Below are positions 10,924-22,855 of a stretch of DNA of 64,000 nucleotides, piece after piece. Position numbers and translations under genes: made by a program. The notes below the pieces were generated by a model, which saw only the letters and a list, made by a program, of their open reading frames with translations, was not told the DNA's origin and did no database searches. Each line of letters starts with the position of its first letter. Positions within the stretch are counted from its first letter, which is position 1. The stretch lies in NCBI GenBank assembly GCA_022496805.1, contig CM040091.1:18838336-18902335 (forward strand), in the 5' to 3' direction. The stretch comes from Pohlia nutans. Its lineage: Eukaryota > Streptophyta > Bryopsida > Bryales > Mniaceae.

Positions 10924-13686
10924 CTGCCCAGCGGCTTGTCTAACATAATATTACTCTGCTTTTGTAGATTAACACTGCTCGAACGCTATCATACCTCATT
11001 TCAATGTTATTCAAAACCTGATTTATATAGTGAATGTGAACCGTTGAACCGGCTCACTTAGCGTTGAATTCTTAGTTCGATAGTTTTTGGATGTTTAGTG
11101 ATTTATATTTGTCTAACCGGGGCATTTTAGCCGGTTAGACAAATTCCCGGGTTTATTTCCCTTAGTGTCCGGTTTTGATCGACAATTATTAGATTCCTTT
11201 TTATCTAGATAAATTAGTGTGTTTAGTTACGTTTACCGATTTAATCTTGTGATTATGTGCAATTGGGCCGTTTGCCTTTTTGTTTTATTCTATGATTTTG
11301 TTCTATGAGGTTTGATTTGCATTTTTAGTTCGTGAATTTGGTCTAGCTTATTAGTTTATTCTGCGAGTTATCCTAGTTATTCTTTTTGGCTCGTTATTTT
11401 AGTCCTATTGGTTTAGCTTTATCTTGTTAGGCTATTGTTGAGTTTGTTCTCTAGTTCTTTGATGAGGTTTATTATAGATTCTTGGATTAGTAGAGTGTGT
11501 GAATTGTACTCTCAATTAAGTGGGAGTTTAGTGGTAGTTTAAGGTTTGGATGAAGTGGATGGATGAAGTTTTGTGTGGGATGCAAGTCCCACCCGGTCGC
11601 TTCTGTTTGCCAGTTAGTTGTGTCTGTACGGTAAGAGTTGGGGAGAGACGGTAGAATGCTAGATCTAGATCGTGTTTTTGGTGTTGGATTTGTTAGGGAG
11701 AATTGTAGGAAAGATTAGTGAAAAGAACTCTATTGTTTTGATTGGGAAAGAGGAAAGATTGGGACAGGTATTTTTTGCGTGTGAAGGCTTGAGAAATTGT
11801 GTCTTAGCTGTTTTTTTGGGATAGGGTGTATTGGTTCCGTTTGGGATTAGTGGAGACGGTACCAAGAACAGGGCGACTTCGGCTGCTGCAGCGACGGGGA
11901 GGAGTTCAATCTGCCTGGGAAGTGGTCTGTGACTCCAAGGGGACCGGCTGTTGTGCAACAACAAACTTGGCGAGGGCTGCATCGACGTCAACAACTTGAC
12001 CACACGAGAATCAGAAGGCGATGATCATCACCGGCATGGTGAATTGACGATCAGGGGCGCCAACGAGGACCTGCCAGCAAGGACAACGACATCGACAGGA
12101 TCAGCAGCAGGGTACGAGGACGAAGAAACTCCACGGCGACGAGCACGAGTTCCAGCAGCGCGACATCAGCATCGGAGGAGACGACCACACGACCAAGGCG
12201 GCGAATCCCAACGACGGCCACGAAGATCGCGACGGCGAAGGCGATCAGCAGAAAACGAAGGCAACGAGGAGCACGGCTGCCATCGCTCCCTGTCTCCCTC
12301 CCCGTGTGACAATACGGAGGGAGGCAGCGTGATATTACGGAGGGAGAACCCTCCTTCCCCCTTGAATCTAATTTTTAAGAGTTTTTATCAACTCATTTAG
12401 ACTTGATAGTATTTAGGAGGTTATAGAAAAACCTTATTTGTTCTATTTGGTAGTTTTAATTGCCAAAAACATTTGGTTGCATTCATTGGTTTGTTCAATT
12501 GTCATGCGTTAAATGTGACGTATTTTGTGAATTCGTGTACTTGGTGATTGGGGTGTGTGTAGTGGGTTTGAAGTGGTCCGGTGAGGGGTATAGCGCGGAA
12601 GCGCTGCCCAATTCTCACCGGCCAAGTGTGATTTTGATTGCAATATTAGGGTCAAAAAATAGGGTTTTTGGGCACGATGCGGAAGCGCTGCCCAAATTTT
12701 CCCACAAAACCCTAATTGTTTGCAAATTGGGTTGTTGGAAGCACAAGGGTGCTTATTGTTCTTAGGATGTTCTTGCAAGGAGAAAAAATCGAAAAAAAAC
12801 TCCCAAGTGTGGAAGTTTAGCGTCCTTGCGAATGTCATGATTGTGCTGTAATTTTTGGATGCAAGTCAAAAAACCTAAAAAACAAGCCCTAATTTCCAAT
12901 TCTAAGCCCGATTTAGTGCACAAAGTGCCAAGGGTGGATTGGGACGGGTTAGGGTCAATTAGGTACTCGTACACGGTCCAAATCGACCATTTACAAGTGC
13001 TGCCAATTCTTGCAATTTTACCCGTTCGTCCCCTTTCCCCTACTTTTTCACCATTTTGGTTAGCATTTACCGACACAAACGCCAATTTTATTTAAGAGTC
13101 CATTGCTTGCGGCCGCATTTCACCCACTTTCCGGCCGGACATATGGGCCTTTGACCGGCGACGGTCAAAACGCTCATAGTGAATTTTACGTTTTCTATTT
13201 TCTAACTCCGCCGTCTTTGCTTTCAAAGTATTTGTTATCTATAGTTGAATTCTATTTGTTCAATGAAGCTTTAATCGGAAATCCAAACCTTTCATATAAA
13301 CTCTTAATTCTCCAGCAGTCTAGACGTTCAAATTTTAAAAATTGACATTACGCATATGCCTTTATAGATTACGGTCGCTTGCTTTAGAGTGTACTGCTAC
13401 TTTTTCTATATTCTGAAACCGCCATTTTATTGACTCTAAAAATCGAAGCCTTTCCCGAAGCATCGAATATTATAGGGTGAAATTCCTGCCTGGTGTTAGT
13501 AATATACATTACGGAAGATATTGTTATTTAGATAGAACTCTCGAGATATAACTATAACAGCCTGCAACAACAACTATACAACTCAATCATCGAATTCCAA
13601 TAACGTATCTTCTATACATGTGTGAAGTGGCTTCAAAACTTCTGTTATTTCGCTTCTATCTCGTGTGCTTACATCTCAAATCATCG
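10924..13686. other. Intergenic, no assignable gene
   Basis: About 11,860-12,300 is GC-richer and open in several forward frames with Arg/Ser/Thr-rich, low-complexity translations. This may be old retrotransposon leader or gag-like sequence, but no domain is visible. A 16-base phrase (GCGGAAGCGCTGCCCA) occurs twice, near 12595 and 12679. An 8-bp-arm hairpin lies at 13150-13169. The 5' end of the Mutator element probably falls in the last part. Confidence 0.4.
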
Positions 13687-14145
13687 ATGGATCCTTTAGA
13701 GGATGTGCTCAACTTTGAAACCGTTGACAGATTGACGATGCTCAACGAAGAAGACTATCCCATTGTGTCAAGGAATGGACGTTTGGTGCAGATGTTGAAT
13801 CCCATCAACAGCTTGGAGGGTGCGGTGGAATTGTGGATGGGCGAATTCCCAAACAGTCAAGACTTCGACATCGACCTCGCAGTCATCTTGCTAGACAAAG
13901 ATGTTCTTCGATCCTACCGCGTCCCATGTGGAATTTGGGACACCCTCCCTCGACATCCTCTTGTCTGGAGGCTCATGTGGTCTCATTATGTTTGCCAGTT
14001 GCTGGGACTCCCTGATCCTTGCAACCTCGAAAGCGAGGGTGTTTCAATTGTGCCAGAGGAGATTGCAGCTGCCGTCCAAGACTTCTTTGACGATGAACCG
14101 AGGCCTCCTTTCTGGGATTCCGTTTCAAACACCATGCCTATCTAA
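13687..14145 (+). CDS. Accessory ORF of the Mutator-like element, unknown function
   Basis: An intact 152-residue frame begins at ATG 13687; an upstream in-frame ATG at 13618 would add a hydrophobic stretch. The product is acidic, with no transmembrane segment in the shorter form and a C-terminal Asp/Glu/Pro cluster (DFFDDEPRPP). It lies 700 bp upstream of the transposase on the same strand. That is the sort of second gene seen in some autonomous Mutator elements (for example mudrB in maize MuDR), though I see no sequence resemblance to mudrB. It could instead be an unrelated host gene. Confidence 0.5.
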   Translation: MDPLEDVLNFETVDRLTMLNEEDYPIVSRNGRLVQMLNPINSLEGAVELWMGEFPNSQDFDIDLAVILLDKDVLRSYRVPCGIWDTLPRHPLVWRLMWSHYVCQLLGLPDPCNLESEGVSIVPEEIAAAVQDFFDDEPRPPFWDSVSNTMPI

Positions 14146-14846
14146 TCCCCCTATCAAAGACGAGACTTCTGAGCTACATTACTAGAGGCTGCAGAATAGG
14201 TCTCTATAATTGAGAATATGTTATCCTTGTACACAGTAAGTTTTAGTGTACTGAAATCAGTTAGCATACACGATATTAGAAATAATCTATACCTAAGCGG
14301 ACGGCTGACACCTCAAGCCATAGAAGCTTCGTCTGTGGTACATATAGATTAATCCTACAATATGCTGCACTTTCATAAAGTCTGTTCGTTTATCGTCATA
14401 GTATAATTAAAACTCAACGACATTTTCTTTGCGTGAATACTGTATCACTTTATGCTATATGACCAAGCCTACTCCGATTTAGATTCTTCCCACTCTCTTG
14501 ACAACCACTCGTGAACATTGAATTACGAGCTTAAGCATGTGGCACACTACGTTCTGTCAGTATTTTAATTAGTCAGCGCCGTATTACACTCTGACATTGT
14601 TTAAATTAGTCCTCTGCTTACAGCAAAAATGATGCCAGATCCAGCACGGCTCCAATCATAGACCTCTCTCACCATTTTCACATTTATTAAGATCGTAATT
14701 CTGAATATAGTCACTCGCTAGCAAATAACATCATGCTATATGCTGAAGCAAATTCAATGTGTGTCACACTTCGTTTTACCGTGTCTTCGCTACAGATTTG
14801 TTGCTCTTCCTTAACACCCTAGTATCTCTCTAGCCCGATCATTTCC
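14146..14846. other. Spacer between accessory ORF and transposase
   Basis: No open frame is seen. It probably holds the transposase promoter and leader, but I can point to no specific element. Confidence 0.4.
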
Positions 14847-17800
14847 ATGGCCAGCATTTCCGTTAGAGGTGACGAGGTCCCACTAGTTCTACCCGTAGGT
14901 GAGACTGGCTTTGTCAAAGTCACCTCTAACCTTCTCTACATTAGGTTCGGTCTAGCAGAAAGCTGCATCATGGTCGAAGAAGAGGTCCTTGAGAAGTATG
15001 GAATAGTCAAAGAGGGCATATTACAGTCTAGATGTGAAGATGACGAGGGTTCCTACTGGCTCCTCCATCCGGGTCAGTACAAAGCATACGGTCTTACCCC
15101 GCAGCAACTGGCTCCATCTACTGAAATTATAGCCCCTTCCTCAGATACTTCCACTGTAGAGTTGCCTCACGCACGTCGTAATTGGAGGCAATTTGCAGAT
15201 CCAACTCGTTCCGTTGCAGATATTATGGTCAATCTTCGTAATGTGAAACGCGAGACTCTAGACCCCATCATTGAGTTGTCCAGTGAATCTGAGGGGGAAA
15301 CACCATCACTACCCTCGCAACTTCCAAACTTGAATGAACCAGCTCCTTTTTTTGCGACTCAAGCTACTGTCCGCACCCCTGCTAATAGTCCATCTTCCTC
15401 CTCATTCTCCCTCCCTCCTATATATCCTAGTAGTTCACATGATTGTCCTAGTGTTATGCAATGTCTGCGGAAGCTGTCTAGTGTTCCTGGCTCTCGTAAT
15501 GAACTTGCTCAAATAGATTTTGATCGCATCGAATATCACAAGGTGCAATTCCTTCCCTCGCAGTTTGACGGGGATGTGGTCTTTGAGCTACCACCGATTT
15601 CTGGGCGTGTGCACTCTTCCGGAGCCCGGAGCATGGAGGGAATGGACAAGCATTATGATGGTCAGACATGGTGCCGCACCACGACGTCCAACATCCACAA
15701 CCCCTTTGGATTGAAGTTCAGGAGGTCGGCGTGCGTTGGACACTTGCGTTGCGACAACGAAGATTGTGACTATCTTTCTAGAACGTATAAGAAGAATGAG
15801 ACAGAGTGGACTGGTACAACTAACTTCCCTTTCGATATTCGTCAAAGCCCTCCTCCGGAATCTTCCATTGCATGTAGAGTCTGCAAGAAAGCCCCTTCTT
15901 GTCGTGACTCTTGCACGGCGCGGGTGTATTACGTGCTCAATGTGAACGACAAGTCTCGTGCATGTATCCATTTGGGCTTCCATCGACATCCCGTCGCCGA
16001 TGGACCGTGCAGAGAGTCCATGGAGACCATCACGGGCTTGATTGCATCGGAGGTGACGAAGACTCCCACCGCCAAGAACTCGGCCATTGCTCTTGCAACT
16101 AGCAAGGAGTTCCTCGAGACGTTTCTTGTCCACAGTGGGCCAGGTCCAAAAGAGATGCTCCAAGGACGGGAATTGGACAAGGTCATGGACAAGTTCCGCA
16201 TGCTCAGCTCTCCGAACGTTCGGAACATGATTACCACTTTTCGCGCTCAGGGCAAAGGCAAAGGCGAGATTGATCAAATACTAGAGATGAAGCGGCATAC
16301 AAAGATCGAGTTCATACACGACAGTGTATTCCCGGGACAAGGCCAGGAAAAGGTATATCTCTTCAAAATGCTCGTGCATGGCCCCGGGAGTGGCGTCGAC
16401 CTCGTGAGAAGAATGCAACCTGGAGGTGACCTCCAAAATTGCTTCGTCATGTTCGATCACGTGAAGAGAGTGAAACCATGGACCACCATTGCCTGCCATG
16501 TTTATAACTCTACCTACTGCAAGGTGATGACCATCGCTGTCTGTGATATGCAAACGGAAGGCACTGAGGGACAACTTATATTTTGGCGTTGTCTGAACAA
16601 AGTGATGGACAACAATGGCGTACCGAATCCCAACTTCAAAGGTTTTATGTGCGACAGCGCACAATCAAACTTCAATGCAGTTCGCATTGTCTATGGCTCG
16701 GGCAATCCTGCCGTGCCTATGGTAGACCGTGAAAGGACTTGTCTATTCCACTGGGCAACGAGCATGCACAAGCACACCGAGAAGCTGATCGCCAAGAACT
16801 TCCAGAATCAGCACATCAGGCTTTGCAAACAATATAAAGATGCCCAATCAATGGACGAAGCTGACAGGATGTACCTTGAGTTGAGAGCGTGGTGGTACTC
16901 ATCCGGTGCTGCTTCAGAAGATGCGATTCGCGAGCTCGAAGACTGGCTGGCCTTTTGGCATTTCCGCTACCGTCAATGGGGCGGTTTCATGGAAACGGTA
17001 AAACATCAAAAGCACCCTTTCATTTCACGTGGATGTTGAGAATATGTTGTAGTCCCTCGATGTCGATGGTCCTTCCCCCGTAATTGCCTTCATGTTGACG
17101 GGGTCAAGTACTGACCCCTCGGGCCCGACGGTTGCTTGTACACCTACCACTATATATAAATTTAGATGAACAAAGGGCACTTAGAAAATAGCCGTCGGCC
17201 CCGACGGCTATTTTTCTGAATTTTTTTTTTTGTTTTTTTTCGCAAATCAGAGTAAAAAAACAGAAATTGAAAAAAAAAATTCCTTCAAACGTGATTTTTT
17301 ATACATCTATCACCCCAACGTAATTATGATTAAAACTTTCCTAAACCGTGAGTTCAAAATTGTTTTGTGCAATAAGACAAATTGGGTGATGCAATTTCTG
17401 CAGAATCTTACCGCAGATGAACTAGCAGACATCCCAACATGCAACCTTGCAGAGACCGTTCACAACAAGTGGATGCAAGCCTCCGGGAAGCGAGGCTCGG
17501 ACCTCTTTGTCGCCACCACCGATGATTGGGCACGTGCGTTCATGCAGATGACCAACTACAGAACATTTCTATGTGGAGGTCCGTCTGGAACTGGTCCGTC
17601 CAAGCACGATCTAAAACTGAAGAGGGCTATGGCATCCCATGACGGCAAGAAGATCGCCGAAGCAATTAACAACATGCCTGGGGCTGCGGAGGTTTCTACA
17701 CGAGTTCCACACTTGGAAGGGGAAGAGGTGTTTGGCTCATCCAAGAGAAAGCTCGACATGCCAGTGGGTTGCGAGGGAGATTCTCATCGCCCTGACAAGG

Positions 17801-18779
17801 TGAACTTCTCGCATCCACGTGTCTAAACACGATCTGCCTCTGCTAGAATGAACTCGGAGCAATCACCAAGATCTACTTCTCCGGTTCCATTCACAACTAG
17901 GGTGTTGGAGACTGACTGTGACACTTCAAAATGGCACATTGCAAGGATGTCACAAGTCCAGAAAGCAGTGTCACGCAGTGCAAGCGGGGAATGGCAACAA
18001 GTGCAAGATGTTGATTGTGAAGGGCGGAAAGGCTACAACTGCCCCAACCTACCGAGGGACTAGGACAGAGTACAAAGGGACTAAACCTCAGACGGCTGAT
18101 TTCTGGTTCTGTCCTGACCAAATCGCACGATGTGTCATGGGTCCGAAGCGCTTCTTTGTCATAGATCGCCCGGAACTCCCAGACGTTTGGTCCGTCCTCT
18201 CTGGTACGAACTTCACGCGTTCGGAGATCCTAGAGCTCCAGGAGGCCGGGTTTCGTCTGCAGTCCACTACAGCCCTTTCGCCTCGACGCCTCTTTACTAC
18301 CTCGAAAGTGTTTGAGCCGGTGCTCTGGACTCACCCACGGCCATTGCATGCTGACAGAGTCCCGTCATCTCGAAACGGCAAAAACGTGCGTCGGAACACC
18401 AAGGCTCCCAGAAGCTCACCGCAATCAATGGGAGAGTGCACGAAACGTCAAGGCGAATATTCTCCGCGTGAACCTACTCCCCTATCCCGGGCTTGGTGCC
18501 ATCATCGTGCTCCAGTCCGGGGTGGAGCCCGATGATAATTTGTTCAATATTACATTGTGCAATTTTCCGTCATGTACGTGCCCTCATTACGCCAGCATGA
18601 ACTCTGCAGCTGTTGGAAGGCGTGGCCAGTACGTCAACTGCAAACACCTTTACTATATCTTTCGTTTCTTTTGCAAGCTGGACTATAAAGTTGACACGTA
18701 CATCCATGCCCCTACTCTCAGCTTGGACGAGGTTAAAAATATTCTGCTGGCAGCTGGGATCATCAATACTGAGGAATGA
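14847..18779 (+). pseudogene. Mutator-like transposase with GCM/WRKY-type zinc domain and SWIM finger, broken
   Basis: Exon 1 is 14847-16997 (717 codons), ending in donor CG|GTAAAAC. Exon 2 starts at 17404 after TTTCTGCAG, in phase. Around residues 255-350 is a Cys/His-rich domain containing GMDKHYDGQTWC and CVGHLRCDNEDCDYL, resembling the WRKY-GCM1 zinc domain linked to Mutator-type transposases. The transposase core follows (about 480-640), including MFDHVKRV and FMCDSAQSNFNAV, which carry candidate acidic residues. A SWIM finger (CTCPHY...CKHLYYIF) ends the protein near 18590-18660. Breaks: TAA at 17824-17826, a frame change near 17950-17965 and another near 18430. It would have cut and pasted the element in the nucleus. 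Confidence 0.8.
17185..17214. repeat. Perfect GC-rich palindrome in transposase intron
   Basis: Arms of 14 bases (AAAATAGCCGTCGG and its complement) flank CC. The GCCGTCGG/CCGACGGC motif resembles subterminal repeats of plant CACTA elements. A related GTCGGCCCCGACG phrase also occurs in the satellite at 8-9 kb. No complete element was delimited. Confidence 0.6.
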
Positions 18780-19695
18780 AGAATGAGGACCAGTCTATGT
18801 TTAGACGTGGAGACTAGAACTAGCTGCAATATCTTCCTACTTAGAATAACTGATGCCCTATTTTGAATTGGTTGAAGTACTTGCATGATAACTTTGTCCA
18901 CTATAACTATGTATTAGAAAAAAAACAAAAAACAAAATACTACATATAGATCCACATGTTATCTTTCCGTTCTTTGTCTCTTTTCAAAAAGCTCACATGA
19001 TGGGGTTCAGTTTCACCCATGTACCCTATAATTTTCCACCTCTTTACCCTAAAACTTTAACATTGAACTACTCTAAGTACTAACCCACGGTTATAGGTGC
19101 AGCGGTCATAGGGTACCAAAATTTACTATTATTAGCAAAAATCCTAAAAATAGAATTTTATTTTCTAAAATTAGTGTCATTTTTAAAATTCAGATGGTTC
19201 CTATGCTCTAGGCTCTCCAAATCCCCGCTCTCCGGACTTGGGCTCTCCTCTCTAGGCTCGCACGGTACCGTCGTTGTAGTGTGAAGCGGCCCTTATCCTT
19301 GCTGAACATCACTTGAAATACACTAATGCAATTTTTGGAATTCTTTACACTACAATTAACATCCCGCCTCAAAATCCCCCGGTGGTCTTGAATGTGGGGC
19401 TACTGTTCATGCCCCCCCCCCCCCCCTCTTCTGAAATTTCCATTTTGGACACGTTCGGTGCTTTTTTTGGAAATTTAAATTTGCAAAAAAATCTACAAAA
19501 ATGGGGTTTTTACAGCTCCAGTTTACCCTAGGGGCACCTACTTGGGAATAAAAAACCATTGAAGGAGGGAGTTTTTTTTTTAAGGTGGGCCCGTACAAAG
19601 ACAAAAATAGGGGGAACTTTTGTCCCCATTCATTGAAGACCACTAGCGATTTAGAGAAATCCCAATTAACATAGGTTGTGAAATGAGGAATGACG
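18780..19695. other. Intergenic with a truncated PIF/Harbinger-like MITE end
   Basis: A right terminus (AGTGTGAAGCGGCCC followed by TTA) ends near 19292; no matching left end was found. A run of 15 C is at 19412-19426. No gene seen. Confidence 0.45.
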
Positions 19696-21111
19696 TTAAC
19701 CCCTAAGTGCCTAATCAACCATAGTATGCTTGATTTTTGGTCAAACGTTCAAAAAATCAAGTGTTTTATCTTTAACCTTTAACTTCCTGAACCATTTTCA
19801 GTGCGTTTTGGACCCTGATTTTTTCGGTTAGGAATATATGTTGCTCAAACTTATGTAGTTCATTTTTTTACAAAATCAACCGTAAGATCTTGTAGATATG
19901 CAAGTCACCTTCATCTTTACAAAGTTTGGTGTCAATCCAAGTTATAGGTTGCTTAGATGGGACATAAAAGTGAAGGGTACTCCAAGAAATTCACTCTTTT
20001 CTCACTGCTGAAAATGAACTTTGACCGACTCTCTTGGGCACATACTATTTTAGAAAGTTGGTGCATTCTTGTCATTCTGAAGATAATTAAGTTCCCTACG
20101 CATGACAACAAGTTTTGTATTTTTAGGATAAAAAATGAGTGAGAAAGAGGCCTTGACATGACATTCACTTTTTACTAGTTCACTTGTGACTTTGAGAGAA
20201 ATCTTACAAATTCTTACAAATTTGATCTTCCATTGCCAAATCAAACACGGTAGGTTGAAAGTACACAAAAGAACACATATAGTAGGAAAAAGAATATTGG
20301 AAAAAAGGTGAAATCCAAGTGCAAGATTTTCATTTCAGTAGCTACACCCACCCACAAGCCGCCCTCCCAAATGGAACACGTGGCAGCTCGTCATTCGCCC
20401 ATCACTCTCTTTTGTTGACTTTTCTTTCTCAGTTTTGTGACCACCCAGCACTTGTGGATTTTTGCAAAATTGACAATGTGCATTTCTCCAAATCAGACTA
20501 CACCATTGGATAGCTAACTCGTTTCTACACAAAATTGGCCCAAATTTTGAATCATTCGGGCACTTTTTCCTCAAGATATTTTCAGTTCTAAAAATAGAGC
20601 GACCTATTTTGGGTCGCCTAGGAAGTTAAAGGTTAATGTAGTTGGTGTTTTCATTAGATGTTTAAGTTAAGTTATGATACATCTTTTGACCGTTGGGATT
20701 GGAAAATAGACTTCATTTGAAGTTTTTCCACCGTTGAGAAATTTGGAATTTGAGTGTTCAAAATACAAAGGGCTTTCTAAGAATGCTCCAATCATAGGTT
20801 TCTTTTATTTTCTTCACTTTCATATTTTTACTACTTGTAAATGTAACTTTTATCTACCTTAAATACAATTTTTGATATTAAATTTGAAAAAAAATATTTA
20901 TTTTGAATTTTTATCTTGTTTACATAATAAAATTTGTAAATATTCAAAATATCTTTCAATCATGTTGCTCGTCATGTTGAAATTTTTGTCATACCTTCAT
21001 AGTGCTAATGACTATCAATGAAAATTTATAAATCATCCAATGTGATATTTCAAGTATGCAAATTGTAGTGATTTGACTTTTGCAGAATAGGTGAGGACAT
21101 TTAGGGGTTAA
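19696..21111. mobile_element. Possible TTAA-flanked element, 1.4 kb
   Basis: It begins TTAACCCCTAAGTGCC (19696) and ends GACATTTAGGGGTTAA (21111), so the outer 12 bases are inverted and TTAA flanks both ends. There is no open frame of note inside. The two ends may belong to different insertions. Confidence 0.35.
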
Positions 21112-21417
21112 AGATCTATAGCCAGAAGTTGAACCGCCAACTTCTGATCATCAATTCAACCAGTTGTCATAACACTGAACCAAAATGACAAGTATTGTGC
21201 AAACACAATGGGTGTCGAATAAAAGCTTAGAGGAGAATCACTTGGCACGATGATCATTATGCTAAGTGCAAAAATAGAAAGTACAGTTTAAACCTCAAAT
21301 ACATTTGCACCATCCAATATTTGTATGTGTTTATATATAAAAAGTTCCTTCTTGAAAGCTTCCAAACGATTTACTTGAAGTCCTATAGATATGATAACGA
21401 AAACAATTGTTCATTTA

Positions 21418-21773
21418 GGGCCGCTTCACACTATGGCCGAAGGTCGAGAGGCCGTTGATTTCCACCAATCAAATTGCAAGAAACCATGGGTTCGGCCTCT
21501 CGACCCTTCACACTAGAGTCCAAAGGCCGTGGACCTTCAAAATGCTTACATGGCAACACTTTTTGACAAAGGTGACGTTCTCTTGAGAGGAAGTTTGGGT
21601 TGGACGGGAATGGAAACCCAAACTATGGTCGAGAGGCCGTTGATTTCTTTTCATAAAAAATGAAAATTATATATTAATGACTATTTTTGGTAGATTTTTT
21701 TGAACTCTCAACAAAGTTTGGACTCTCAATCCCACGGCATTTCGACTTGGACGGCCATAGTGTGAAACTGCCC
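21418..21773. mobile_element. MITE, PIF/Harbinger-like family, copy 2
   Basis: It has the same left terminus as copy 1 (GGGCCGCTTCACACTATGGC, preceded by TTA) and the same body. The right end is slightly diverged (GGCCATAGTGTGAAACTGCCC). Confidence 0.7.
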
Positions 21774-22855
21774 ATAGGCACTAGAGAGATTAAAAAGCAT
21801 GCCAATAAAACTTCCCATCCAAAGTTCTTTGTCGTGAGGAGTCTCATGACCATGAATTGTGGTGCTATCTCCTCAGTTCTTTGATATTCCCGTAAAGTTG
21901 ATTCGTTGTGAGTGCTCATCAGACAATTCAAGTCTGAGGACCACTTAAAACCAGTCAAATTCACAGCAGTTTCATTGCAAGTGCGGCACCTGCACGCAAC
22001 CAAAAAGGAGAAAAAGTTGCTCTTGCGAATGAAGAAACACACCTTGCACATCAGCTGTTGACATGATATATAATACAAAAAATACAAATTGGGTTGCGTT
22101 CTATAGTTGCAACAAAGTGGTAAATCGTACAAGTTTATAAACCTCCGGCTTTATAAGCATGAGGATACCTAAATGAGTTTGAAAATTCCATCTGGAGACA
22201 CTGCGATTGTTTTCCAAAATACACTACGCATTTCTTCACACCAAAATACAAAAAGGATGTGACGCGCACTAAATACTTTAATTTTGGCACTATCCTCATC
22301 TCCTTCTATGTCCAATATCTTGTATGAAGCCATTTCCTCTTTCAATCTTCTACCTCCTCTGACGCTAGTGCTCTGTGAATATTCTCTTACTTTAGCTGCA
22401 CAACAATCGAAAAATAACAGCCTTCGTCTTCATTCTGTGTTGGATTACCTCTACATTGAAATACAGAGGAGGCATGTCAGAACACAAAACAACCATGCAA
22501 GGACATTCACGCACACTACTTACTCAAATGAGGCATTTGAATCAAAACATTGAGGAGGCAGGACTTTCTCATCTAGACAGGGAAGCCTGCAAGGCATCAA
22601 AATGATTGGGTTTAATATATAAAGAGAAAATCAGGTACACTCAGAGCTCATGGTTTTGGGGATGTCAGCCAACCTACAAAGAAATATGCTTCTAGAAGGG
22701 CTTGTCAACTCCATTCCAACACGTCTATTCATGTGCACAGTTGCTAGAGTCAGGAATCTTCAGAACTGCTTCTACGAATTCATAAAACAACGTAGGATTC
22801 TAAGCAGATTTGTATATGTTCAACTACTGCATATGAGAAAGGATATTGACTTACA
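21774..22855. other. Intergenic 3' of the F-box pseudogene
   Basis: Open frames here are short, without features, and lack splice context. Nothing assignable. Confidence 0.4.

Larger units (their letters stand above)
13687..18779 (+). mobile_element. Mutator-like element (core region), decayed
   Basis: The coordinates bracket the two coding parts. The terminal inverted repeats and 9-bp target duplication expected of the superfamily were not found by eye, so the true ends are unknown and lie outside this interval. The transposase is broken by a stop and at least two frame changes, so the copy is not autonomous. Confidence 0.7.

Noticed and set aside
12460..13095. Overlapping ORFs on both strands near 12.5-13.1 kb
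   Set aside because: No splice context, no domain, low-complexity or repeat-derived translations; treated as intergenic.
21674..22132. 152-codon reverse ORF
   Set aside because: Partly overlaps a MITE end, begins without splice or coding context and shows no domain.
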